NCBI GenBank assembly: GCA_963769115.1
Contig: CAVYKN010000013.1
Span: 29,298-93,297, forward strand
Direction: 5' to 3'
DNA: 64,000 bases
Source: DASTFY01 sp963769115
Lineage (GTDB): Bacteria; Actinomycetota; Acidimicrobiia; Acidimicrobiales; Ilumatobacteraceae
The translations under genes and the position numbers were made by a program. Numbering within the stretch: the first letter of the stretch is position 1; every line of letters begins with the position of its first letter. Shown here in pieces: positions 1 to 7,091 of the stretch. The notes beneath the pieces are model-generated. The model was not told the origin of the DNA, searched no databases, and worked only from the letters and a program-made list of their open reading frames with translations.

Positions 1-2290
1 GCACCGGGGGGACCTGCTCGGGTTGGTCCTCATCGTGGTGGGCGCGCTCGTCGCCCTGGCCGTCTTCCTCCGCGTGGCCGGGCCGTTGGGAAGTGGGGTC
101 GACACCGGGCTCGGCGCCTTCGTGGGCCTCGGCCGGTTCCTGCTGCCGCTGGCGCTCGTCGCCTGCGGTGTCGCGCTCCTCGTGGACGGCCAGCGCGAGC
201 ACCGGTGGCGGTTGGCGCTCGGCGTCGGCATGGCCGCGCTGGCTGTGCTCGGCCTGCTGCACCTGGCCCGTGGTCCACGGGACATCGTCATCACACCGTC
301 GGAGGTGGAAGACGCCGGCGGATGGCTGGGCGCCGTCGCCGGCGAGCCGTTCCGCCAGCTCATCGGCTCAGCCGGGGCGGTCATCCTGCTCCTTGCCGTG
401 GTCCTGGCCGGTGTCCTCGTCGCCACGCGTGCCTCCCTGAGGCGGGTCGCGGTCGGGTTCGGTCGAGGCGTGCGCGGTGGCGCGGGTCCCGCCTGGCGGA
501 AGGCGAAGCACGCGCTCCAGGGCATGTCGACGCTGTCGAGCTCGTCGGCCACCGCACCAGCCGGCACGGAGGTCGCAGAGGGAGCCGACGGGCCGGCGCT
601 CTACGACTTCGCCAGCGAGGCCGGTGCCGCCGACGGTGGACGTGGGCGTCGGCGCAAGGCGCTGCCTCCGCCCGACCCCTCCACCCTCGTCGGTGGGCAG
701 ACTCAGCAGCTCGAGATCGACCTCGGGCCGGGCGCGCAGCGGGGTCAGTGGAAGCTGCCGCCCGCGTCGTACCTCACGCGGAGCAACACGCTGGAACTGG
801 ACCACGCCGAGGTGCAGGCACGCGGGCGGGTGCTGGAGCAGTCGCTCGCCAGCCACGGGGTGGAGACCAAGCTGGTCGGGATGACCGTCGGGCCGACGGT
901 CACGCGCTTCGAGCTGGAGCTGGGTTCCGGGGTGAAGGTGGCCCGGGTCACCACCCTGCAGCGGGACATCGCCTACGCCATGGCGGCGACCGACGTGCGC
1001 ATCCTGGCGCCCATCCCCGGCCGGTCGGCCATCGGCATCGAGGTGCCCAACCACACCCGGCAACTCGTGTCGCTCGGCGACCTGCTGGGAGCGCCGGAGG
1101 CCCGCCAGGCCTCCCACCCGCTCGACGTCGCCATCGGCAAGGACATCGCCGGACGCGCCGTCTTCCTCAACCTGGCGACGACACCCCACCTACTCATCGC
1201 CGGGGCGACGGGCGCCGGCAAGTCCAGCAGCCTCAACTGCATCATCACCTCGCTGTTGATGCGGAGCACGCCGGAGCAGGTGCGCCTGATCCTCGTCGAC
1301 CCCAAGCAGGTCGAGATGGGGCAGTACAACCGCCTGCCCCACCTGCTCACGCAACCCGTCACCAATCCCAAGAAGGCGGCCAACGCGCTCGGGTGGGCCG
1401 TGAAGGAGATGGAGCGGCGCTACGACCTCCTGTTCGAGGTCGGCTTCCGGGACATCACCGGCTACAACGCCGCGTACGACCGGGGTGAGCTCGGTCCGCC
1501 CCCGTCGAACGTTGCCGCGAAGAGCGGGGACCCGCTCGAGAGCGATGACGACGACAGCAACGACACGGCCACGAAAGCCGAGCGGCTGCCCTACATCGTC
1601 GTGGTCGTCGACGAGCTCAACGACCTCATGATGGTCGCGGCCCGCGACGTGGAGGAGTGCATCACCCGCATCGCGCAGAAGGCGCGGGCCGTCGGCATCC
1701 ACCTGATCGTCGCCACCCAGCGCCCGAGCGTCAACGTGATCACCGGTGTGATCAAGGCCAACATCCCGGCCCGGGTGGCGTTCGCGGTGTCCAGCCTCAC
1801 CGACAGCCGCGTCGTTCTCGACCAGCCGGGGGCGGAGAAGCTGGTCGGCAAGGGGGACATGCTGCTCCTGCCCGGCAACTCCAACGTGGCCCAGCGCATC
1901 CAGGGCGCGTTCGTGAGCGAGGAGGAGGTCCGCAAGGTCGTGGCCCACTGGCGGCGCCAGGCCCCCGACGTCGTCTACGTCGCCGGCGTGGAGGGCGAGC
2001 AGAGCAGCGGCGGTGGGCTGTACGGCGACGCCGCCGGTGACGACGAGGACGAGACGCTGCTCCGCCAGGCCATGGACCTCGTGGTCCGCAGCCAGCTCGG
2101 CTCGACCTCGATGCTCCAGCGGAAGCTCAAGGTCGGCTTCGCCCGGGCCGGGCGGCTGATGGACCTGCTGGAGCAGCGCGGGGTGGTCGGACCGAGCGAG
2201 GGTTCCAAGGCGCGCGCGGTGTTGATGACGGTCGAGGAGCTGGACCTGCTGCAGCAGGCGGAGAGGGACGGGAACGGCATCGGTGCCTGA
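1..2290 (+). CDS. ftsK: DNA translocase FtsK/SpoIIIE, 5' end outside the window
   Basis: ATP-driven double-stranded DNA pump at the division septum that clears chromosome termini. The frame is open to the left edge (residues RGDLLG precede a TTG at 23), so the gene starts upstream; numbering here is from that TTG. About four hydrophobic segments lie in residues 1-140, then a linker, the RecA-like motor with Walker A GATGAGKS (394-401), a DPKQVEM strand, Walker B VVVVDELNDL, the ATQRPS motif, and a C-terminal winged-helix gamma domain (about 680-745, STSMLQRKLKVGFARAGRLM) that in the family reads KOPS sites. An acidic stretch (LESDDDDSND, about 507-516) sits in a motor loop whose length varies between homologues. 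It overlaps the next start by 8 bp, suggesting translational coupling. Identity is secure. Confidence 0.97.
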   Translation, partial: HRGDLLGLVLIVVGALVALAVFLRVAGPLGSGVDTGLGAFVGLGRFLLPLALVACGVALLVDGQREHRWRLALGVGMAALAVLGLLHLARGPRDIVITPSEVEDAGGWLGAVAGEPFRQLIGSAGAVILLLAVVLAGVLVATRASLRRVAVGFGRGVRGGAGPAWRKAKHALQGMSTLSSSSATAPAGTEVAEGADGPALYDFASEAGAADGGRGRRRKALPPPDPSTLVGGQTQQLEIDLGPGAQRGQWKLPPASYLTRSNTLELDHAEVQARGRVLEQSLASHGVETKLVGMTVGPTVTRFELELGSGVKVARVTTLQRDIAYAMAATDVRILAPIPGRSAIGIEVPNHTRQLVSLGDLLGAPEARQASHPLDVAIGKDIAGRAVFLNLATTPHLLIAGATGAGKSSSLNCIITSLLMRSTPEQVRLILVDPKQVEMGQYNRLPHLLTQPVTNPKKAANALGWAVKEMERRYDLLFEVGFRDITGYNAAYDRGELGPPPSNVAAKSGDPLESDDDDSNDTATKAERLPYIVVVVDELNDLMMVAARDVEECITRIAQKARAVGIHLIVATQRPSVNVITGVIKANIPARVAFAVSSLTDSRVVLDQPGAEKLVGKGDMLLLPGNSNVAQRIQGAFVSEEEVRKVVAHWRRQAPDVVYVAGVEGEQSSGGGLYGDAAGDDEDETLLRQAMDLVVRSQLGSTSMLQRKLKVGFARAGRLMDLLEQRGVVGPSEGSKARAVLMTVEELDLLQQAERDGNGIGA

Positions 2291-3203
2291 GTTCACTGAG
2301 ATCACGTCGGGCCTTCGCTTCCCCGAGGGCCCGATCGCCATGGACGACGGCAGCGTGGTGTTGGTCGAGATGTTCAAGCCGGGCATCACGCGCGTGGCGC
2401 CGGACGGGACCAAGACGACCGTGGCCGAGATCCCCGGTGGGCCGAACGGAGCGGCCATCGGGCCCGACGGCGCGCTGTACCTGTGCAACAACGGCGGGTG
2501 CTTCACCCCGGTCGAGATGGGCGGCCTGCTGCTGCCGGGGCCGTTCGACCCCGAGCGCTACATCGGCGGGCGGATCCAACGGGTGGATCTCTCCAGCGGC
2601 GCGATCACCGACCTGTACACCGAGTGCGACGGCCACCCGCTGCGGGCGCCGAACGACCTCGTGTTCGATGCCCACGGTGGTTTCTGGTTCACCGACCACG
2701 GCATCCGGCACGGGCGATCGAAGGACCGGACGGGTATCTACTACGCGCTTCCTGACGGGTCTGCCATCACCGAGGTCGTGTTCCCGGTCGACTCGCCGAA
2801 CGGGATCGGCCTGTCTCCTGACGGGGGCACCGTCTACTGGGCCGAGACCCACGACGGCCGGGTCTACAGGCGCACCGTGACCGGTCCGGGCGAGCTGGCC
2901 CGGGCGCTCCCGCTCGATCCGAGCGTGTGCCTCGCCGGCCTGCCCGGGATGCAGCTCCTCGACTCGCTGGCCGTCGACGGTGACGGCAACGTGTGCGTCG
3001 CCACGCTGGTGAACGGAGGCATCACCGTCATCGCGCCCGACGGCGAGGTGCTGGAGCACGTGCCCACCGGCGACGTCCTGACGACCAACATCTGCTTCGG
3101 CGGGCCGGAGCTGCGGACGGCCTTCATCACGGCGTCCGGCACCGGCCGGCTGCTGTCGATGCCCTGGCCCCGACCAGGCCTGCGCCTCGCCCACCACGCC
3201 TGA
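2283..3203 (+). CDS. SMP-30/gluconolactonase/LRE family protein
   Basis: Six-bladed beta-propeller of the senescence-marker-30/gluconolactonase family, about 306 residues and full length. The family hydrolyses sugar or other lactones using one divalent metal. Visible motifs: FPEGPIAMDDG (metal Glu), NGAAIGPDGALYLCNNGG, RAPNDLVFDAHGGFWFTDHG (metal Asn) and PNGIGLSPDG, with DSLAVDGDG near the catalytic Asp region. The GTG start at 2283 lies inside the end of ftsK, so the two are probably co-transcribed. No signal peptide is visible. The substrate cannot be told from sequence. Confidence 0.88.
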   Translation: MPEFTEITSGLRFPEGPIAMDDGSVVLVEMFKPGITRVAPDGTKTTVAEIPGGPNGAAIGPDGALYLCNNGGCFTPVEMGGLLLPGPFDPERYIGGRIQRVDLSSGAITDLYTECDGHPLRAPNDLVFDAHGGFWFTDHGIRHGRSKDRTGIYYALPDGSAITEVVFPVDSPNGIGLSPDGGTVYWAETHDGRVYRRTVTGPGELARALPLDPSVCLAGLPGMQLLDSLAVDGDGNVCVATLVNGGITVIAPDGEVLEHVPTGDVLTTNICFGGPELRTAFITASGTGRLLSMPWPRPGLRLAHHA

Positions 3204-3230
3204 GCCCCGGGGCCGGAGAAGGGTCGCCGG

Positions 3231-3236
3231 TAGGCT
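3231..3236 (+). promoter_or_regulatory. Candidate -10 box (TAGGCT) for rimO, leaderless type
   Basis: TAGGCT ends 8 nt before the rimO GTG at 3245 and no Shine-Dalgarno is present. This spacing matches actinobacterial leaderless transcripts, where the start codon is at or near +1. No clear -35 box. Confidence 0.4.
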
Positions 3237-3244
3237 CGCCGGTT

Positions 3245-4528
3245 GTGCCAGGGCGCTTCTACATCGAGACGCTCGGCTGCCCCAAGAACCAGGTCGACTC
3301 GGACAAGCTGGTCGGCACGCTGCTGGCGGACGGTCTGGAAGCGGTCGAGGATCCTGCCGCCGCGGACCTCGTCGTCGTCAACACCTGCGCCTTCATCGAG
3401 GACGCCCGCCAGGAATCGATCGACACGATCCTGGCCCTGGACGAGCGACGGCGGGACGGGGCGCGCCTCGTCGTCACCGGCTGCCTGGCCGAGCGCTACG
3501 GCAGCGAGCTGGCCTCGGCGTTGCCCGAGGTGGATGCTGTCAGCGGCTTCGGCGTCCCGATCACGTTGGGTCGGAAGCGCTCGGCCGGCGACGCCGGCGA
3601 GAAGGAGGCGCCCGCCGTCCCCGAGCTCGACCTGCTCAACCTGCCCCGACCCCCGGCCCAGGCGCCATGGGCCTACGTGAAGATCGCGGAGGGCTGCGAC
3701 CGCTCGTGCGGCTTCTGCGCCATCCCCAGCTTCCGGGGGCCGCAGCGCAGCCGCGACGTCGCATCGATCCTGGACGAGGTCGACCAGCTCCAGGCCCAGG
3801 AGATCGTGCTCGTGGCCCAGGATCTGGCCAGCTACGGCAAGGACCGTCCGGCCGAGCTCGGCGCGGGCGCCATCGTGCCGCTCGTGCGGGCGGTGGCCGA
3901 GCGGGTGCCGCGGGTCCGGTTGCTGTACCTGTACCCGTCCGACCTCACGGACGAGCTCATCGACGTCATCGGCGGCACCGGCGTGCCCTACTACGACCTC
4001 TCGCTGCAGCACGTGTCCAAGCCGCTGCTGCGACGGATGCGGCGCTGGGGCGACGGCGCGCGGTTCCTGCGCCGGATCGAGGAGATCCGGGCCCGCTTCC
4101 CGGAAGCCGCCTTCCGGTCGAACTTCATCGTCGGCTATCCCGGCGAGACGGAGGAGGACCACGACGAGCTGCTGTCGTTCGTGGAGTCGGCGCAGCTCGA
4201 CTGGTGCGGCTTCTTCGCCTACAGCCGCGAGGACGGGACGTACGCGGCGGGGCTGGACGATGTCGTGCCTCGCCAGCTCATGGACGAGCGCCTGTCCGAG
4301 CTGCGGTCGCTCCAGGACGACATCACCGCGGCGCGCCGGGACGACCTGATCGGATCTCGCGTGCAGGTGCTGGTCGACGCGCCCGGCATCGCCCGCAGCC
4401 ACCGCGAAGCGCCGGAGATCGACGGCGTCATCCAGGTGCCAGACTCGCTCGCCGTGGGGGCACTGCATGACGTGGTCGTCGTCGACGCGCTCGGCCCTGA
4501 CCTGGTTGCCGAGGATCATGCCGCGTGA
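3245..4528 (+). CDS. rimO: Ribosomal protein S12 methylthiotransferase RimO
   Basis: Radical-SAM enzyme that adds a methylthio group to the conserved Asp of ribosomal protein S12, 427 residues and full length. The N-terminal UPF0004 domain has the three cluster cysteines in GCPKNQVDSD, NTCAFIEDA and VTGCLAERYG. The radical-SAM CxxxCxxC is CDRSCGFC, followed by AIPSFRGPQRSR. A TRAM-like domain closes the protein. The GCPKNQ and NTCAFI signatures favour RimO over MiaB. GTG 3245 is chosen because the methylthiotransferase fold begins immediately after it. The stop (TGA 4526-4528) overlaps an alternative pgsA GTG at 4525. Confidence 0.96.
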   Translation: MPGRFYIETLGCPKNQVDSDKLVGTLLADGLEAVEDPAAADLVVVNTCAFIEDARQESIDTILALDERRRDGARLVVTGCLAERYGSELASALPEVDAVSGFGVPITLGRKRSAGDAGEKEAPAVPELDLLNLPRPPAQAPWAYVKIAEGCDRSCGFCAIPSFRGPQRSRDVASILDEVDQLQAQEIVLVAQDLASYGKDRPAELGAGAIVPLVRAVAERVPRVRLLYLYPSDLTDELIDVIGGTGVPYYDLSLQHVSKPLLRRMRRWGDGARFLRRIEEIRARFPEAAFRSNFIVGYPGETEEDHDELLSFVESAQLDWCGFFAYSREDGTYAAGLDDVVPRQLMDERLSELRSLQDDITAARRDDLIGSRVQVLVDAPGIARSHREAPEIDGVIQVPDSLAVGALHDVVVVDALGPDLVAEDHAA

Positions 4529-4561
4529 GCGAGCGGAGCGAGCTCCATGTCACGGTGCAGT

Positions 4562-4582
4562 GTCCGCCGCGTAGCGGCGGAC
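4562..4582 (+). promoter_or_regulatory. 9-bp perfect hairpin between rimO and pgsA
   Basis: GTCCGCCGC, loop GTA, GCGGCGGAC: a perfect 9-bp stem with a 3-nt loop, 34 nt after the rimO stop. No T-run follows, so it is not a standard intrinsic terminator. It directly abuts the next inverted repeat. Confidence 0.6.
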
Positions 4583-4651
4583 GGCTCATTGGTGCTTCCC
4601 GATGCGCTCGACCGGACCTGTCCGCAGCCTCGCAGGCGGCACCAATGAGCC
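4583..4651 (+). promoter_or_regulatory. 13-bp inverted repeat that encloses the pgsA start codon
   Basis: Left arm GGCTCATTGGTGC (4583-4595) and right arm GCACCAATGAGCC (4639-4651) are perfect complements separated by 43 nt. The ATG of pgsA (4645-4647) is inside the right arm, so in RNA the start would be paired. This could throttle pgsA translation unless ribosomes coming from rimO melt it. The structure is seen directly; the regulatory role is inference. Confidence 0.55.
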
Positions 4652-5217
4652 ACGACCCGAGCGCCATCGCCACGTGGGCGAACGTGGTGACCGTCGCTCG
4701 CGTCATGGTGTCACCGGTCCTGTTCGCTCTCATCACGGGCAGCGAGGGCTCGTGGGTGGCGCTGGCCCTCTGGGTGGTGCTGTGCGCGAGCGACGGCATC
4801 GACGGGTACCTGGCGCGGCGGTACGGGTCCACACGGTCGGGCGCGTTCCTGGACCCGCTGGCCGACAAGGTGCTGGTGCTCGGGGCGATGTTCACGCTCG
4901 TCGGCCGCGGGGTCTTCCCGGTCCTGCCGGTGGCGATCATCGCGGTGCGGGAGGTCGTCATCAGCCTCTATCGCACGTTCGCGGGTGCGAAGGGCGTCAG
5001 CATCCCGGCGACGCCGGTCGCCAAGCTGAAGACCGTCTTCCAGCAGCTGGCCGTCGCCGTCGCGCTGTGTCCGGTGACGGCGGTGGACGGGCGGTGGCTG
5101 TGGCTGACGCTCCTGTGGGTGGCCGTGGTGTTGACCGTGGTGTCGGGGGCCCACTACCTGCTGCGGGCCCGCCGTGTGGCCACCGAACCGCTGGCCCCGG
5201 TCGGGCCCAACTGGTGA
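4645..5217 (+). CDS. pgsA: CDP-alcohol phosphatidyltransferase, PgsA-like phosphatidylglycerophosphate synthase
   Basis: Integral membrane enzyme of phospholipid synthesis joining CDP-diacylglycerol and glycerol-3-phosphate; about 190 residues, normal for PgsA. The CDP-alcohol phosphotransferase signature DGx2ARx8Gx3Dx3D is present as DGYLARRYGSTRSGAFLDPLAD. Several hydrophobic helices follow (VLVLGAMFTLVG, VLPVAIIAV, LTLLWVAVVLTVV). ATG 4645 is preferred because family members start just before IATWANVVTVARV. An upstream GTG at 4525, overlapping the rimO stop, would add 40 Arg/Ser-rich residues encoded by inverted-repeat DNA. The adjacent rimO and cinA are usual neighbours in actinobacteria. 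Other CDP-alcohol transferases cannot be fully excluded. Confidence 0.9.
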   Translation: MSHDPSAIATWANVVTVARVMVSPVLFALITGSEGSWVALALWVVLCASDGIDGYLARRYGSTRSGAFLDPLADKVLVLGAMFTLVGRGVFPVLPVAIIAVREVVISLYRTFAGAKGVSIPATPVAKLKTVFQQLAVAVALCPVTAVDGRWLWLTLLWVAVVLTVVSGAHYLLRARRVATEPLAPVGPNW

Positions 5218-5270
5218 GGCCGGGCTGATGAGGGTCGGGCTGGTGAGGGTCGGGCTGGTGAGGATCGGCC
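5212..5270 (+). repeat. Tandem 15-bp repeat, about 3.9 copies
   Basis: Imperfect units of TGGTGAGGGTCGGGC at 5212-5225 (one base short), 5226-5240, 5241-5255 and 5256-5270. The first unit contains the pgsA stop codon and the array ends 4 nt before the cinA GTG. Each unit carries GGTGAGG, a possible weak ribosome-binding site. It probably arose by slippage and may vary in length between strains. Confidence 0.75.
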
Positions 5271-5274
5271 GACG

Positions 5275-6513
5275 GTGATCTCGTGCGAGGTGGTGGCCGT
5301 CGGGACGGAGCTGCTGCTGGGCCAGATCGTCGACACGAACTCGGCGTGGATCGGTGAGCAGCTCGCGGCGTCGGGCATCGCGTCGCACCATCAGGTCAAG
5401 GTCGGTGACAACCAGGCCCGGATCGTGGCCGCCCTGCGCGAGGCCCTGGGCCGGTCCGACGCGGTCATCGTCTGCGGTGGCCTCGGGCCGACCCACGACG
5501 ACATCACCCGCGAGGCGATGGCGGAGGTCATGGGCGTCGGCCTCGAGCCGGACGACGAGGTGGCCGGCCGGATCCGGGAGATGTTCGCGTCGAGGCGGCG
5601 GGCCATGCCCGAGAACAACCTCCGCCAGGCGCTGGTGCCGGTCGGGGCCACGGTCATCCCCCAGACCAGGGGTACGGCGCCGGGCCTGATCTGCCCGGTC
5701 GGCGACCGCGTCGCCTACCTGGTGCCCGGCGTCCCCCACGAGATGCGCGACATGGTCGAGCGGGCGGTGCTGCCCGATCTGCGCCGGCGATCGGGCGACG
5801 AGTCCGTGATCACCAGCCGGGTGCTGCGCACGTGGGGCGAGAGCGAGAGCGGGCTCGACGAGCGGCTGCGGCCCGTCATCGACCGGCTCGAGGTGGATGG
5901 CGGGGTGACGCTGGCCTTCCTGGCCAGCGGCTGGGAGGGCATCAAGGTGCGGCTGACCGCCCGTGCCCCCTCGTCCGCCGCCGCCGTCGGTGTCCTCGAC
6001 CCGGTCGAGGCCGAGGTGCGGGCGATCCTCGGGCCGATCGTCTTCGGCACGGACGACGACACGATCGAGTCGATCGTCATCGATCTGCTGCGGGCGCGGG
6101 GGCTGACCCTCGGGCTGGCCGAGTCGGTGACCGGCGGGCTGGTGGCGGGCCGCCTCACGGACGTGGCCGGCGCCAGCGACGTGCTCCGGGGCTCGATCGT
6201 GTCGTACGCCAGCGAGGTGAAGTTCGACCTGCTCGGTGTCGAGCCCGGCCCGGTGGTCAACGAGGAGACGGCGATGGCCATGGCGGCCGGCGCCCGCCGC
6301 GTGCTCGGCGCCGATGTCGGTCTCGGGCTGACCGGGGTGGCGGGGCCCGCGGAGCAGGACGGGATGCCGGTGGGGACGTTGTGCATCGGCCTGGCCCTCG
6401 GCGAGGAGCTCACGGCGGTCACCGTCCGGCTGCCGGGGCAGCGGCTGCAGATGCGGCAGCTGTCCGTGATCTCCGCGCTCGACCTGCTGCGGCGTCGTCT
6501 GTCGTCGGGGTGA
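5275..6513 (+). CDS. cinA: CinA family protein (competence/damage-inducible, NMN amidohydrolase)
   Basis: Two-domain CinA, 412 residues. The N-terminal molybdopterin-binding-like domain (1-170) has AVGTELLLGQIVDTNS and CGGLGPTHDD; in the family this part has ADP-ribose pyrophosphatase activity. The C-terminal CinA/PncC domain (about 255-410) has LAESVTGGLVAGRL and GLTGVAGPAEQDG, and in the family deamidates nicotinamide mononucleotide in NAD salvage. Start GTG 5275 gives MISCEVVAVGTELL, the usual beginning. The last codon overlaps the thpR GTG by 4 bp. No frameshift. Confidence 0.94.
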   Translation: MISCEVVAVGTELLLGQIVDTNSAWIGEQLAASGIASHHQVKVGDNQARIVAALREALGRSDAVIVCGGLGPTHDDITREAMAEVMGVGLEPDDEVAGRIREMFASRRRAMPENNLRQALVPVGATVIPQTRGTAPGLICPVGDRVAYLVPGVPHEMRDMVERAVLPDLRRRSGDESVITSRVLRTWGESESGLDERLRPVIDRLEVDGGVTLAFLASGWEGIKVRLTARAPSSAAAVGVLDPVEAEVRAILGPIVFGTDDDTIESIVIDLLRARGLTLGLAESVTGGLVAGRLTDVAGASDVLRGSIVSYASEVKFDLLGVEPGPVVNEETAMAMAAGARRVLGADVGLGLTGVAGPAEQDGMPVGTLCIGLALGEELTAVTVRLPGQRLQMRQLSVISALDLLRRRLSSG

Positions 6514-7014
6514 GGCTGTTCGTCGCCGTCTGGCCGCCGCCGGAGGTGGTGGCTGCGCTGCGCCGGCTCGACCGTCCGGCGGTCGAGGGTGTGCGCTGGA
6601 CGACCGAGGATCAGTGGCACGTCACGCTGCGCTTCCTCGGCTCGGTGGAGTCGGCTGACGGCGCGCTGGCCGCGCTGGCGACGCTCGCCTCCGTGCCAAC
6701 CGCGGTGGCGACGATCGACGGCCCGCCCATCCGCCTCGGCCGTGAGGTGCTCGCCCTGCCCGTCGACGGGCTCTCGGCCCTCGCCGCGCTCGTGGCGGGC
6801 GCGTTCGAAGGCATCGGCCGCCCGCCTGAGCCCCGCCCGTTCCGCGGCCACCTGACCCTGGCCCGCGGCCGGGCGGTGGGAGCTCTGAGCCAAACGCGCT
6901 CGCTTCCAGCGCGCTTCCTTCAGAGTTCGCGAGGTCAGCCTCGTCGAGAGCCATCTCGGTCGAGGTCCGGCCAGCTACGAAACGATTGCGTCGGTGGAGC
7001 TCAGCGCCTCCTAG
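6510..7014 (+). CDS. thpR: RNA 2',3'-cyclic phosphodiesterase ThpR (LigT), frameshifted
   Basis: Small 2H-phosphoesterase that in its family opens 2',3'-cyclic phosphates on RNA. GTG 6510 overlaps the cinA stop. Both catalytic HxT motifs are present: HVT at residue 37 and HLT at residue 114. After residue about 127 the frame breaks. The expected C-terminus (FRVREVSLVESHLG, then SYETIASVEL) continues in the next frame to TAG 7012-7014, and that frame opens only at 6889, so a 1-nt indel lies near 6886-6892. Corrected length is about 168 residues. Read uncorrected, the frame runs on into the next gene and gives a false fusion. Sequencing error or recent mutation cannot be distinguished. Confidence 0.85.
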
Positions 7015-7091
7015 CAACGGAAGGAGGCACCCGGCGCGCTGGGGATGCCAGCACCGTTGACGCCGGGTGCGGTCTGCGCGTCGATGGTCCC

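Noticed and set aside
4562..4582. Hairpin as a rimO terminator
   Set aside because: No T-run follows and the downstream gene is close and probably co-transcribed.
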